Source of the DNA: Streptomyces adustus
GTDB lineage: Bacteria > Actinomycetota > Actinomycetes > Streptomycetales > Streptomycetaceae
DNA: 53,103 nt
Assembly (NCBI RefSeq): GCF_009377175.1
Contig: NZ_VJZD01000035.1
Span: forward strand, 1 to 53,103
Reading direction: 5' to 3'
Shown here: positions 17,527-28,725 of the stretch, piece after piece
How the letters are laid out: every line of letters starts with the position of its first letter
Numbering within the stretch: the stretch's first letter is position 1
Position numbers and translations under genes: made by a program
Notes under the pieces: generated by a model
Seen by the model: only the letters and a program-made list of their open reading frames with translations
The model's database searches: none
Told to the model about the DNA's origin: nothing

Positions 17527-18426
17527 TCAGCGTCGCTTGCGCAGGGCCCGGCCGACCACGATGGCGGAGGCCACCACCAGGGCCGCGGCGGGCGCGGCCC
17601 AGCGCAGGGTGGAGTTCGGCGCGATGGTCTGCGGCGCGGGCACGGGCGCGTACCGCCCGCGCGGCGGCGCGTGGTCCACCTCCTCCGCACTCCGCCCGAT
17701 CATCGTCCGCCGGGCGTGCGCGGCCTCGGCGGGCGGCTCCAGGGAGTCCATGGGCGTCACGGGCTCCAGGGGCGCCACGGCCTCTTCGGGCTCCGCGGGC
17801 TCCGCGACCTCGTCGGGCTCCGTGAGCTCCTCGGGTTCCGGGCTCCCCACGGCCTCGTCGGACTCCGCGGGCTTCTTGGTTTCCGGGGTCCCCAAGGGTT
17901 CCGCGGACTCCACGGGGTGCGTCGGCTCCACCGGCTCGGCAGTCGGTTCGACCGGCTCGGGGGTCGGCTTCTGTGGTGCCACGGCGTCGGGCTCCGCCTC
18001 GGCTGCCCCGTCCGCTCCCAGGCCCTCAGCGAAACGGTTCAGCAGTCGGGTCACGGCCGCGTCGACCGCCGTCCTGGGCAGTTCGGCGACCCGGCCGTCC
18101 GCCGTGGCCGTGCCGGCGAAGGCCAGGGTGGCGCCGCCCTCCGTGTCGGCCACGCGCAGGACCAGGGCGAACGTCACCACCCCCGAGCCGCGCGCCTCGG
18201 TCGCCTCGCCCTCGACGGCGTACGAACCGTCCTCGCGCGCCGAGACCCGGACGGAACCCCGGTAGGTGATGCTGTGGCTTGCGATGCGGACCTTCAGCCG
18301 TCCGCTGCCGGGCTCGCCGCCGACGTCCTGTTGGAGCCCCGGGACCGCGCGGGCGACCCGCGCGGGGTCGGCCAGCGTCGCCCTGAGCCGCTCGGCGGGA
18401 ACCGGAACGAAAACCTCATGCTCCAT
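17527..18426 (-). CDS. SRPBCC (CoxG-like) protein with C-terminal membrane anchor
   Basis: 299 residues in three parts. Residues 1-150 form a SRPBCC/CoxG-type ligand-binding domain (MEHEVFVPVPAERLRATLADPARVARAVPGL at its start). A long linker of about 100 residues is made of Pro-Glu-Thr-Ser repeats of the kind PVEPTAEPVEPT. A hydrophobic C-terminal segment (APAAALVVASAIVVG) ends in RALRKRR, which should leave the domain facing the cytoplasm. CoxG helps anchor CO dehydrogenase in other bacteria, but no cox genes are present, so the partner is unknown. A TAGGCT hexamer eight bases before the ATG and no Shine-Dalgarno suggest a leaderless start. Confidence 0.82.
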   Translation of the reverse strand: MEHEVFVPVPAERLRATLADPARVARAVPGLQQDVGGEPGSGRLKVRIASHSITYRGSVRVSAREDGSYAVEGEATEARGSGVVTFALVLRVADTEGGATLAFAGTATADGRVAELPRTAVDAAVTRLLNRFAEGLGADGAAEAEPDAVAPQKPTPEPVEPTAEPVEPTHPVESAEPLGTPETKKPAESDEAVGSPEPEELTEPDEVAEPAEPEEAVAPLEPVTPMDSLEPPAEAAHARRTMIGRSAEEVDHAPPRGRYAPVPAPQTIAPNSTLRWAAPAAALVVASAIVVGRALRKRR

Positions 18427-18501
18427 GTCGTCGGAGCCTACCCAGGGGCCGCCCCGAATACCTCCCGCTCGGCCGGAGTCGCTCGCGTGTACCGGGGCGG
18501 T

Positions 18502-20139
18502 TCAGTAGCGCGGATGGACCAGTGTCGAGGCCGGCAGCCCCCGGATCCGGGTCCGGTCCGCGGCCAGCGCGTCCGCCGCGAGGCCCGCCGCCGTCAGGGT
18601 GCGGGGCGGGCGCTCGTCCCGGTCCAGACCCAGGACCGGACGGGCGTCGGTCCGTGCCAGGACGAAGCCCCAGTCGCGTGGCGCGCGGGTGGCGGAGGCG
18701 GACCGGCCGGGGTCCGCCCCGGAGCCGTCGTCGCGATCGGCCACGCGGTAGGGGGCGGTGCGCAGACCCGCGGCCCGCACGGTGGCGTCCACCGTCCAGA
18801 AGGCGCGCCGACGGCACGAGACCTGCCCGGCGTGCACCACCAGCCGGCCGCCGCCCGCCAGGACGCGCCGGGTCAGCCCGTAGAACTCCAGCGAGTACAG
18901 CTTCGTGTCGGCGGTGACGGCCGGGTCCGGCAGATCCGAGACGACGACGTCGTACGCCCCGCGCGGGGCCCGGCGCAGCCAGCGGAAGGGGTCGGTCGTC
19001 GTCACGTGCACGCGCGGGTCGCCGTACACATGGCCGTTCAGCGCGGACAGCGCCGGGTCGGAGCGCGCCAACCGCACGACGTCCGCGTCGAGTTCGACGA
19101 TGTCGACCCGGCGCACCCCGGGGTGGCGCAGCACCTCGCGGGCGGCGAGTCCGTCGCCGCCGCCGAGAATGAGCACGCGCGCGTGCGGGCCGTTCATCGC
19201 GGGGTGGACCAGGGCTTCGTGGTAGCGCCGCTCGCCACGGCCGCCGACCCGCAGCCGGCCGTCGAGGAAGAGGCTGACGGGACGGCCGTGGACCCCGCCG
19301 GTGAGCACCACCTCCTGCCCCTCGGTCCGCACCGCCACCCGCACGTCGTCGCCGTACACCGCGCGCCGTGCCGCCTGTTCGAAGTCGCCGACGAGTACGG
19401 CGGCCGTGCCGAGGACGCCGAGCACGACGAGGTTGGCGACCAGCAGCACCCAGCGGGCGCGGCGGGTCAGGTCCCGGCGGAACAGCCCGAGCACGAGGGC
19501 GCCGCCGGCCAGCACGTTCACCGTGCCGGTGCACAGGACGCCGGTCAGCTGGCCCAGGACGGGCAGCAGCAGGAAGGGAAAGGCGAGGCCGCCGACGAGG
19601 GCGCCGACGTAGTCGGCCGCGAACAGGTCGGCCACGGCGCCGCCCGCGTCCTGCCGGTGGATGCGCTGGATCAGCTCCATCAGCAGCGGCACCTCGGCGC
19701 CGATCAGCAGGCCGATGACGAGGGAGAACACGACCAGCAGACAGCGCGGGCCGTCGACCCACAGGCCGCCCCAGTCGCCGGTCCAGGCGAACACCGCGTA
19801 CAGGGCCATGGCGCTGCTGCCGCCGACGAGGGCGAGCACCGCCTCGACCGCGCAGAAACCGGCGGCCGCGTGCCCGCGCAGCCGTTTCGCGGCGAGGGAG
19901 CCGATGCCCATCGCGAAGACCATGACCGACAGCACGACCGAGGCCTGGGTGACCGAGTCGCCGATCAAGTACGAGGCCAGGGCGACGAGTTCGAGCTCGT
20001 ACACCAGCCCGCAGGCGGCGCAGACGAAGACGCCCGCGAGGACCAGGAACCGTCCGATGCCCGGCCGGACCGGCGGCCGCGCGGGGCCGCCCCAGGACGG
20101 CGAGGTGCCGGGCGGGGCGGGGGCGGGCGACTCGATCAC
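18502..20139 (-). CDS. membrane-anchored spermidine-synthase-like protein
   Basis: 545 residues. The N-terminal half (about 30-240) has seven or so membrane segments; the C-terminal half (about 270-500) is a spermidine synthase-like Rossmann domain with [20 protein letters not shown] and SDLPDPA. The usual aminopropyltransferase acidic pair is only partly kept (SDLPDP in place of DSTDP), so classical polyamine synthesis is uncertain. Such fused proteins occur widely in actinobacteria with no proven product. The GTG start lies seven bases from a TAACGT hexamer without a Shine-Dalgarno, another candidate leaderless message. Confidence 0.88.
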   Translation of the reverse strand: MIESPAPAPPGTSPSWGGPARPPVRPGIGRFLVLAGVFVCAACGLVYELELVALASYLIGDSVTQASVVLSVMVFAMGIGSLAAKRLRGHAAAGFCAVEAVLALVGGSSAMALYAVFAWTGDWGGLWVDGPRCLLVVFSLVIGLLIGAEVPLLMELIQRIHRQDAGGAVADLFAADYVGALVGGLAFPFLLLPVLGQLTGVLCTGTVNVLAGGALVLGLFRRDLTRRARWVLLVANLVVLGVLGTAAVLVGDFEQAARRAVYGDDVRVAVRTEGQEVVLTGGVHGRPVSLFLDGRLRVGGRGERRYHEALVHPAMNGPHARVLILGGGDGLAAREVLRHPGVRRVDIVELDADVVRLARSDPALSALNGHVYGDPRVHVTTTDPFRWLRRAPRGAYDVVVSDLPDPAVTADTKLYSLEFYGLTRRVLAGGGRLVVHAGQVSCRRRAFWTVDATVRAAGLRTAPYRVADRDDGSGADPGRSASATRAPRDWGFVLARTDARPVLGLDRDERPPRTLTAAGLAADALAADRTRIRGLPASTLVHPRY

Positions 20140-20152
20140 GACTGCGACGTTA
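20140..20152 (-). promoter_or_regulatory. candidate -10 element for a leaderless mRNA
   Basis: Minus strand TAACGT, seven bases, then the GTG of the spermidine-synthase-like gene. No ribosome binding site lies between them. Confidence 0.4.
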
Positions 20153-20228
20153 CGTGACGAACCCGGTACGCTTCGTCACCCACACGTGTGGAAATCCGCG
20201 CTGTTCGGGTGCCTTGGGTTTACCGGCG

Positions 20229-20774
20229 TCAGACCCCGGACCGGCTGAGCCGGCCGCACCGGCCCGCGGGAACCCGCGTCCCGACCCGGGTCCGGGTCGC
20301 CACCAACTGGCCGTCCTGCGGGTAGGCGTGCCAGGTGCGCCAGTGCACATGGCCGTCGTGGCGCTGGGCGAGCATGGCCGTGAAGGCGTGCGGGCTGCCG
20401 GGGAAGACGCCCGCGAGGCCGTTCGGGTGGTCGCAGACGAGGGCCAGCAGTTCCTGCGCGCGGCCCTCGAACGAGCCCGGCGAGAGGACCTCGACGCGCG
20501 CGGCGAACTCGTACTCCCAGTCGTCCACCCGTTTGGCGACGCCGAGCGGGAGGGGTGTGCTGCTGCCGGGGATGCAGGCCACCGTCTCCGAGCAACGGCC
20601 CTGCTCCTGCTCCACCAGGACCTGGTGGGACGCGCCGAGCAGTCTCAACTGGAGGTTGGCGCCGTCCAGTTCGAGGTCGAGTGTGGCCAGGGCGGGGAGC
20701 GGCTCGCGCCCCAGGGCCCAGGCGAGGTCTGCCGCGCGCGTGTCGGTGTAGGAGGTGTTCAGGGTCGTGAGCAT
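20229..20774 (-). CDS. DUF2617 family protein
   Basis: 181 residues, soluble, matching the actinobacterial DUF2617 family. Typical stretches are LDLELDGANLQLRLLGASHQV, CIPGSSTPLP, DDWEYEFAARVEVLSPGSFEGRAQELL, and HPNGLAGVFPGSPHAFTAML. No catalytic motif is evident and the function is unknown. It lies upstream of the spermidine-synthase-like gene on the same strand with an 89-base gap; I recall the two being neighbours in other Streptomyces, which would suggest a linked role. I chose the ATG at MLTTLNTSY. Confidence 0.82.
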   Translation of the reverse strand: MLTTLNTSYTDTRAADLAWALGREPLPALATLDLELDGANLQLRLLGASHQVLVEQEQGRCSETVACIPGSSTPLPLGVAKRVDDWEYEFAARVEVLSPGSFEGRAQELLALVCDHPNGLAGVFPGSPHAFTAMLAQRHDGHVHWRTWHAYPQDGQLVATRTRVGTRVPAGRCGRLSRSGV

Positions 20775-21144
20775 GGATCGGCTCCGCAAGCACGCAAAGA
20801 AAAAGGGGGTGTTGGTCCGGCGCACCCCGGTCGACTCCGGTCGACTCCGGTCGACGGCGGGGATTCGGCCCGGTCAGCCCAGTCGGGAGGGGTGTCCGTG
20901 CAAGACGTCCGAGGGGCTGCGACGGTGGTTTAGAGGGAATCATGAACTGTGGTGCTGCCACAGCGTTTTTACCCAACTTCGTGGGGTTTCCATCCCTCAG
21001 AGGGCCCGACAGCTCAACTGTTCAACCACGGCGTGCGCCGGAGCCCCACGGCGCACACCCGCGCGTGACGGGGCCCGAACGAATGTCCGGACCCCGTCCG
21101 TCCCTCGGATACGGCTCCCCCTGCCGGAGCTCGGCTGCCCCGTG
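20775..21144. other. 370-base gap with a short tandem repeat
   Basis: Between DUF2617 and the Gly/His/Cys-tailed protein I see no gene. It holds a repeated tcgactccgg unit (two perfect copies and a third diverged, about 20828-20855) and one terminator-like hairpin. The remainder should contain the promoter of the DUF2617 gene. Confidence 0.6.
20947..20970. terminator. small hairpin followed by T-tract
   Basis: ctgtgg and ccacag pair around a five-base loop and are followed on the + strand by cgttttt. No + strand gene ends here, so it may serve as the minus-strand terminator of the gene upstream, or it may end an unseen short + strand transcript. Confidence 0.45.
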
Positions 21145-21450
21145 TCAGCTGCCTCCGCCACATCCGCCCCCGCCGCCGCAGGACGACCCTCCTCCGCAGG
21201 ACGACCCGCCCCCGCACGAGTGACCACCGCCGCACGAGTGACCACCCGAATGCCCGCCCGAATGACCACCGGAGTGGCCGCCCGAGGACGAGCCGGTGCT
21301 GTCTCCCCCGCCGGCCCACCAGCTGCTGTCGCTGCCGCCGCGCCGACGGCTGACGCCGTACATCCGCGCCTTGCCGTTCCTGCGCGCCGAGGACGCGACG
21401 GCGCCCGCGAACAGGACCGCGGCGACGACCAGGATGATGCCGAAGGTCAT
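21145..21450 (-). CDS. small membrane protein with Gly/His/Cys repeat tail
   Basis: 101 residues, preceded by a good AAGGAGGG ribosome binding site. One N-terminal membrane segment (TFGIILVVAAVLFAGAVASSA) is followed by basic residues (RRNGKARMYGVSRRR), which by the positive-inside rule keep the rest in the cytoplasm. The final 45 residues are almost only Gly, Ser, His and Cys. Repeats move from GGHS (several copies) to GGHSC and GGSSC, with five Cys and five His in all. Such a tail could bind a soft metal such as zinc, copper or nickel; this is inference, and I do not recognise the family. The upstream gene ends with a strong terminator, so it has its own promoter. Confidence 0.8.
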   Translation of the reverse strand: MTFGIILVVAAVLFAGAVASSARRNGKARMYGVSRRRGGSDSSWWAGGGDSTGSSSGGHSGGHSGGHSGGHSCGGGHSCGGGSSCGGGSSCGGGGGCGGGS

Positions 21451-21579
21451 GGCGTCACCCTCCTTCCGATTCCCCCGAAGCGGCCCCCCGTGGGCGCCTC
21501 GTTCCTTGCGTGGACTGGGGATGCCCGGTCGCCTCCACAGCCAAAGCAGAGTTGAGCAACTTCTGAGGGTCCGACCGAG

Positions 21580-21620
21580 AAAAAGGCCCCTGACCTGCAC
21601 CGAAGCGCAGATCGGGGGCC
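21580..21620 (-). terminator. strong intrinsic terminator with TTCG loop and T-tract
   Basis: On the minus strand a 16-bp stem with one mismatch and two G-T pairs closes on a TTCG tetraloop and is followed by five T. It lies 19 bases beyond the stop of the secreted protein gene. A real U-tract is unusual for Streptomyces. Confidence 0.92.
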
Positions 21621-21639
21621 GTTCTTACCTCAGGGGCCG

Positions 21640-22500
21640 TCAGGCGCCCAGGTAGGCGGGAGCCTTCTGGACGGACCGGCCGTAGATGTGGCTGCTGAGG
21701 GTGCCGTCGGGGCCCAGGACGACCAGGGTGACGTCGTCCTGGAGGACGACCGGGCGGCCCTTGGCCCACGAGACGGGGAACGTGCCGTGGCCGGTGGTCA
21801 GCCGCGCCCCGTACACGCCGTCGCGCTCGACGAGCTTCACGGTCGCGCCGTTGACCAGCTTGTAGCGGCCGAGCCGGGGCGCGGGCGCGGTCTCGGACCC
21901 GGTCCAGGTGACGGTCGTGCCGTCCGGGTTCAGCACCAGCGTGCGGCTGCCGTACAGGGCGGCGCCGGAGCGGCCGTGGGCGTCGAGGAAACGCACCAGC
22001 CTGCCGTCCCGGAAGACGCGGGCCTGGTAGTGGCCGGCGGAGACCTTGAAGACCTGCGCGGTCGTACGGGAGTCGAGGCGCAGGGTGCGCACGAGCTTGC
22101 CGCTCAGGGTGCAGTCGGCGGACAGCGCCGGGAAGGCGGTGCTGCGCCAGGGGGTCGGCCCGCCCTCGCTGCGCTGCCCGAAGACGGGCTTGGCACTGAG
22201 CACTCCGGTGATCCGCAAGCCGTCGGCCAGGTCGGTGGGCTTGCTCTGGTCGACGGTCGCGACGACGACGCCCCTGTCGTTCAGGAGCTTGGCGGACGCG
22301 CCGCTGTGCGCGCTGTTGACCAGCTTGACCTTCATCCCGGCAAAGACGGAGGGGATGGTCTTCGCCGCGACGCAGGCGCTGCCCGCCGACGGCGCGACCG
22401 GGGTGGCGGCACTGGCGGCCGCACCGGCCGAGACGACGGAGGCGGTGGCCGTCCCGACGAGGGCGAGGGCGGCGAGGGTGGTGCGGAGTGCGGTGCGCAT
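21640..22500 (-). CDS. secreted protein of unknown function
   Basis: 286 residues with a clear Sec signal peptide (MRTALRTT, hydrophobic core LAALALVGTATASVVSAGA, cleavage near ASA). The mature part is beta-rich, with two Cys in the first third that could form a disulfide (SACVAAK and DCTLSG) and a series of YKLVNGATVKLVERDGVYGARL-like strands. I do not recognise a domain. AGGAG precedes the ATG. It is divergent from the aminotransferase gene and ends in a strong terminator, so it stands alone. Confidence 0.85.
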   Translation of the reverse strand: MRTALRTTLAALALVGTATASVVSAGAAASAATPVAPSAGSACVAAKTIPSVFAGMKVKLVNSAHSGASAKLLNDRGVVVATVDQSKPTDLADGLRITGVLSAKPVFGQRSEGGPTPWRSTAFPALSADCTLSGKLVRTLRLDSRTTAQVFKVSAGHYQARVFRDGRLVRFLDAHGRSGAALYGSRTLVLNPDGTTVTWTGSETAPAPRLGRYKLVNGATVKLVERDGVYGARLTTGHGTFPVSWAKGRPVVLQDDVTLVVLGPDGTLSSHIYGRSVQKAPAYLGA

Positions 22501-22690
22501 GGCTGCTCCTGGCGAGGTTGCTTCGGCCGTGCCGACCTCTCCGACCGGCGAGAACAACACTAAAGATCACTCGTGCCGGACCCGTCGGGCTTGTGTCACA
22601 GGCACGTGACAGCAGGCCGTCCGCCGACACAGGAGACCTTCGGCCAAGGTGGGTTGAACAACTCCGGAGCTTCGGCGCAGGATGGCCGGC

Positions 22691-23872
22691 ATGACCTCCA
22701 GCGCACGCCCCTTCCTCAACCGCCGGCTCGCCGAGTTCGGGACGACGATCTTCGCCGAGATGTCGGCGCTGGCCGTCCGGACCGGGGCGATCAACCTGGG
22801 CCAGGGCTTCCCCGACACGGACGGACCCGAGGAGATCAGGGAGGCCGCGGTGCGCGCGCTGCGCGACGGCCTCGGCAACCAGTACCCGCCGGGCCCCGGC
22901 ATCCCCGAGCTGCGCACCGCCGTCGCCGCGCACCAGCAGCGCCGCTACGGCCTGTCCTACGACCCCGACACCGAGGTCCTGGTCACGGCCGGCGCCACGG
23001 AGGCCATCGCGGCGGCCCTGCTCGCCCTGCTGGAGCCGGGCGACGAGGTGATCGCCCTGGAGCCCTACTACGACTCCTACGCGGCCTGCATCGCGATGGC
23101 GGGCGGCACCCGGGTGCCGGTCACCCTGCGCCCGCACGACGGCGCGTTCCGCCTGGACCTCGACGAGCTGCGCGCCGCGGTCACCGACCGCACCCGTCTG
23201 CTGCTGGTCAACACCCCGCACAACCCGACCGGCACGGTCCTCACCCGCGAGGAGCTGACGGCGATCGCGGAGCTGGCCGTGGAGCGCGATCTGCTGGTGG
23301 TCACCGACGAGGTGTACGAGCACCTCGTCTTCGACGCGGCCGAGCACCTGCCGCTCGCCGGCTTCCCCGGGATGCGCGAGCGCACGGTCACGATCGGCTC
23401 GGCCGGCAAGACCTTCTCCTTCACCGGCTGGAAGGTCGGCTGGATCACCGCGCCGCCCGGCCTGGTCACGGCGGTGCGCTCGGCGAAGCAGTTCCTGACG
23501 TACGTGTCGGCCGGACCGTTCCAGTACGCGGTCGCCGAGGCGCTGTCGCTGCCCGACTCCTACTTCGACGCCCTGCGCGCGGACCTGCTGGCCAAGCGCG
23601 ACCTGCTGGCGTCCGGTCTCGCCGAGGCGGGCTTCGAGGTCTTCCGGCCGGCCGGCACCTACTTCGTCACCACCGACATCCGCCCGCTCGGCGAGAGCGA
23701 CGGCTTCGCCTTCTGCCGCGCCCTGCCGGAGCGGGCCGGCGTGGTCGCCATCCCGAACGCGGTCTTCTACGACCACCGCGAGGCCGGCGCCCCCTTCGTC
23801 CGCTTCGCGTTCTGCAAGCGGACCGAGGTGCTGGAGGAGGCGGTGCGGCGCCTGAAGTCCCTGCCGGTCTGA
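22691..23872 (+). CDS. class I/II PLP aminotransferase (kynurenine/glutamine-type)
   Basis: 393 residues, fold type I aminotransferase. The Schiff-base Lys lies in GSAGKTFSFTGWKVGW, and other cofactor contacts are visible in NTPHNPTGTV and DEVYEHLVF. NLGQGFPDTDGP is the opening motif of the family that includes YbdL, kynurenine aminotransferase and methionine aminotransferases. Given kynurenine-pathway genes about 10 kb away, kynurenine could be a substrate, but no operon links them and the family is broad. I prefer the ATG with AGGA eight bases upstream; an in-frame ATG three codons earlier is possible. Confidence 0.93.
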   Translation: MTSSARPFLNRRLAEFGTTIFAEMSALAVRTGAINLGQGFPDTDGPEEIREAAVRALRDGLGNQYPPGPGIPELRTAVAAHQQRRYGLSYDPDTEVLVTAGATEAIAAALLALLEPGDEVIALEPYYDSYAACIAMAGGTRVPVTLRPHDGAFRLDLDELRAAVTDRTRLLLVNTPHNPTGTVLTREELTAIAELAVERDLLVVTDEVYEHLVFDAAEHLPLAGFPGMRERTVTIGSAGKTFSFTGWKVGWITAPPGLVTAVRSAKQFLTYVSAGPFQYAVAEALSLPDSYFDALRADLLAKRDLLASGLAEAGFEVFRPAGTYFVTTDIRPLGESDGFAFCRALPERAGVVAIPNAVFYDHREAGAPFVRFAFCKRTEVLEEAVRRLKSLPV

Positions 23873-24043
23873 CGCCCCGCGCGCCTGCCGGAGGTCGCCG
23901 GTCCGCCCGACGAGGCGTCGGCGGGCCGGGCGGCAGCACGGGTGGACCCCGGGGTCACGCCGCCGCGCCGGGCGGCGGGCGAGCGCACCCGTCCGGCCCC
24001 GCCCTGCTCGCGCACCCCCGCGGCGCTCTTGCAAGGTGCGGGT

Positions 24044-25279
24044 GTGACCCTCACCAGCGCCACCACGCTCCGCCTCGCGGTGCCGGAGCCCGAACGACGG
24101 GGCCGGGCCCGTCCGCGGCGGCCGCGCCCCCGGCTGCCCGACCCGCGGACGCTCCCGCCGCCGGGGGTGGGCACCGCCGTGGGCCTGTTCGTGGCCGCGC
24201 GGCTGGCCGGTGCCGCCGTGCTCGCCACGACCGCCTGGACCGTCGACAAGCAGCCGCTCGCCCTGCTCGGACGGTCCTGGGACTCCCTGTGGTACCTGGG
24301 CATCGCCGCGCACGGCTACGGCCGCGTCCAGCATCCGGGCCCGGGCGTCGTCCAGAGCGACCTGGCGTTCTTCCCGCTCTACCCGGCACTCGTACGCGGG
24401 GTGACGGCGCTCAGCCCGCTCGGCGGGGGCGGGGCGGGCCTGCTGGTGTCGTGGCTGGCGGCCGTGGCCGCGGCCTGCGGGATCTACCGGTGCGGCACCC
24501 TGCTGCACGGCCGGGCCGTCGCCTGCGCGCTGGTGCTGCTGTGGGGGCTGCTCCCGCACTCGGTCGTGCTGTCGATGGCGTACACCGAGCCGCTGCTCAC
24601 GGCGTTCGCCGCCTGGTCGCTGTACGCGGTCCTCACCCGCCACTGGCTGTGGGCCGGCGCGCTGGCCGCGCTCGCGGGACTGTCCCGCCCCAACGGCTTC
24701 GCGGTGGCGGCGGCCGTCGTCGCGGCGGCCGCCTGCGAGGCCTGGCACCAGCGCAGGCAGCTCGGCCGGGTCCCCCCGGGGCTGTGGGCGGGCGCGGTGC
24801 TCGCCCCGCTCGGCTGGAGCGCGTACCTGCTGTGGGTGGGCCGGCGGACCGGGGACCTGTTCGGCGGCTACTTCAGGGTGCAGGCGGGCTGGGGCTCCCG
24901 CTTCGACCTCGGCCACGACGCGCTCCGGTTCACCCGGATCCTCCTGCTGTACAAGGCCCGGTTCGTCTTCCCGATGTCGCTGGTGATCGTCGCGGCGGCG
25001 GTGCTCCTGTACGTCCTGCTGCTCCTGGACCGCCCGCCGCTCCCGCTGGTCGTCTACACCAGCGTCCTGATGCTGGTCGCCCTCGGCGGCGCCGGCTTCT
25101 TCGAGTGCAAGCCGCGCTTCCTGCTGCCCGCCTTCCCGCTGCTGCTGCCGCCCGCGCGGGCGCTGGTGCGCACGGCGAGAGCCCGGCCCTGGCACGCGAC
25201 CGTGGTGGTCGGCGCCCTGGCCGGGCTCTCGTTCGTCTACGGCGCGTACCTGGTAGCGATCGCGCACGCGCCGTTGTAG
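24044..25279 (+). CDS. PIG-V-like membrane glycosyltransferase
   Basis: 411 residues, about nine to eleven membrane segments. It resembles the PIG-V/GT-C mannosyltransferase group found in actinobacteria: an early SWDSLWYLGIAAHGYG loop with the conserved acidic residue, FFPLYPALVRG, YTEPLLTAFAAWSLYA, LAGLSRPNGFAV, and ECKPRFLLPAFPLLLP near the end. Proteins of this type transfer sugars from polyprenyl-phosphate donors on the outer face of the membrane. The GTG chosen has an AAGG nine bases upstream; the frame is open 34 codons further up but reads as Arg/Pro-rich filler. Acceptor unknown. Confidence 0.85.
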   Translation: MTLTSATTLRLAVPEPERRGRARPRRPRPRLPDPRTLPPPGVGTAVGLFVAARLAGAAVLATTAWTVDKQPLALLGRSWDSLWYLGIAAHGYGRVQHPGPGVVQSDLAFFPLYPALVRGVTALSPLGGGGAGLLVSWLAAVAAACGIYRCGTLLHGRAVACALVLLWGLLPHSVVLSMAYTEPLLTAFAAWSLYAVLTRHWLWAGALAALAGLSRPNGFAVAAAVVAAAACEAWHQRRQLGRVPPGLWAGAVLAPLGWSAYLLWVGRRTGDLFGGYFRVQAGWGSRFDLGHDALRFTRILLLYKARFVFPMSLVIVAAAVLLYVLLLLDRPPLPLVVYTSVLMLVALGGAGFFECKPRFLLPAFPLLLPPARALVRTARARPWHATVVVGALAGLSFVYGAYLVAIAHAPL

Positions 25280-25321
25280 GACCCGGGGACGGGCTGCCCC
25301 GCCCTGGGACCCGGAGGCGGA

Positions 25322-25858
25322 CTACTTCTCGCCTTCGCCCTCCTCGGGCTCCTCCGAGTCGTTGACGTCCTGCTCCAGGCCGAGCTGCTCCACGAGCCAC
25401 TTGTCGAACTCGATGGCGGCCCGCACCCAGCTGACCGTCGACGACACGAAGTGCTCAAGGGCGACGCCGGTGCCGATCAGCATCTGCGCCTCGCCGATGA
25501 GGCGGACGGTGCCGTCGTCGTGCGTGTGCGTGTAGACCTTGGGCCACAGCGTGCGACGGTTCCAGTCGTCGATGGACTCCAGCAGCTGCGGCTTCTCGTC
25601 GATCTTGTGCGGACGGTCGTAGAAGGTCCGCACCGAGAACACCTGCTGGTCGGCCTCGCCACGGAACATGAAGTACGTGCGGAACTGCTCCCAGGGCGCC
25701 GCGAGGTCGCCCTCCTCGTCCACGACGTACTTCAGCTCCATCTGGTCGAGGAGCTGCTTCACGAGGTCCTGATCCGGGATAACGGGGCCCGCCGGTCCCT
25801 GCGGCTGTGGCTCGGGCTGGCCCCCGAAGTTCGGAATCGAGGACGGGTCGATGGTCAC
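25322..25858 (-). CDS. YbjN-domain protein
   Basis: 178 residues, cytoplasmic. The central 120 residues fit the YbjN / type III secretion chaperone-like fold common in actinobacteria: LLDQMELKYVVDEEGDLAAPW, FMFRGEADQQVFSVRTFY, LLESIDDWNRRTLWPKVY and FVSSTVSWVRAAIEFDKWL. The N-terminus is Pro/Gln-rich and the C-terminus acidic. The start is a GTG with GAAGGG upstream. Its role is unknown; chaperone-like or regulatory functions have been proposed for the family. It lies downstream of clpB on the same strand with a 138-base gap. Confidence 0.85.
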   Translation of the reverse strand: MTIDPSSIPNFGGQPEPQPQGPAGPVIPDQDLVKQLLDQMELKYVVDEEGDLAAPWEQFRTYFMFRGEADQQVFSVRTFYDRPHKIDEKPQLLESIDDWNRRTLWPKVYTHTHDDGTVRLIGEAQMLIGTGVALEHFVSSTVSWVRAAIEFDKWLVEQLGLEQDVNDSEEPEEGEGEK

Positions 25859-25996
25859 CGTGAATTTCCCTTCGTACGGATGCTGCCATCCTCTCCCATC
25901 CGGCACGGGGAGTGGCAACCCCGGGCGGGCCTGTCGCGGCGGTCCGTCCGCCGCCGTACCGGGCGGCACCGCGTCGGGCGCGGTGCCGCCCGTGCG

Positions 25997-28594
<2,598 letters not shown>

Positions 28595-28644
28595 GTTCGC
28601 TTTCTCCTCCCAGCGTCGGCGTACTGCCCACGTCTCCCGGTCCT

Positions 28645-28686
28645 GACTCAACCAACGTACACAAAGTTGAGTCTATTCCGCTCAAG
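28645..28686. promoter_or_regulatory. HAIR-type HspR operator upstream of clpB
   Basis: Minus strand CTTGAGC-N7-ACTCAAC matches the HAIR consensus CTTGAGT-N7-ACTCAAG in 12 of 14 positions (28666-28686). A third half-site, gactcaac, follows at 28645-28652 and forms a perfect inverted repeat with gttgagtc of the first site. HspR binding here should repress clpB, and may also affect the divergent F420-type oxidoreductase gene. Confidence 0.85.
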
Positions 28687-28712
28687 AAGAGGCCGGGAGT
28701 CCGGCGGGGGAC

Positions 28713-28725
28713 TAAATTCCCGGGC
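28713..28725 (+). promoter_or_regulatory. candidate -10 element for a leaderless mRNA
   Basis: TAAATT, seven bases, then the ATG of the oxidoreductase gene, with no Shine-Dalgarno sequence. The HspR operator lies about 27 bases upstream of this hexamer. Confidence 0.45.

Noticed and set aside
16594..20157. Very long + strand reading frame of about 1190 codons
   Set aside because: It runs antisense through pyrE, an epimerase, the SRPBCC and spermidine-synthase-like genes. Its composition (His/Arg/Gly/Gln) is that of an antisense shadow in GC-rich DNA.
20947..20970. A small RNA ending in the + strand T-tract
   Set aside because: The hairpin stem is only 6 bp, and no promoter could be identified upstream on the + strand. 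It is kept only as a possible terminator.
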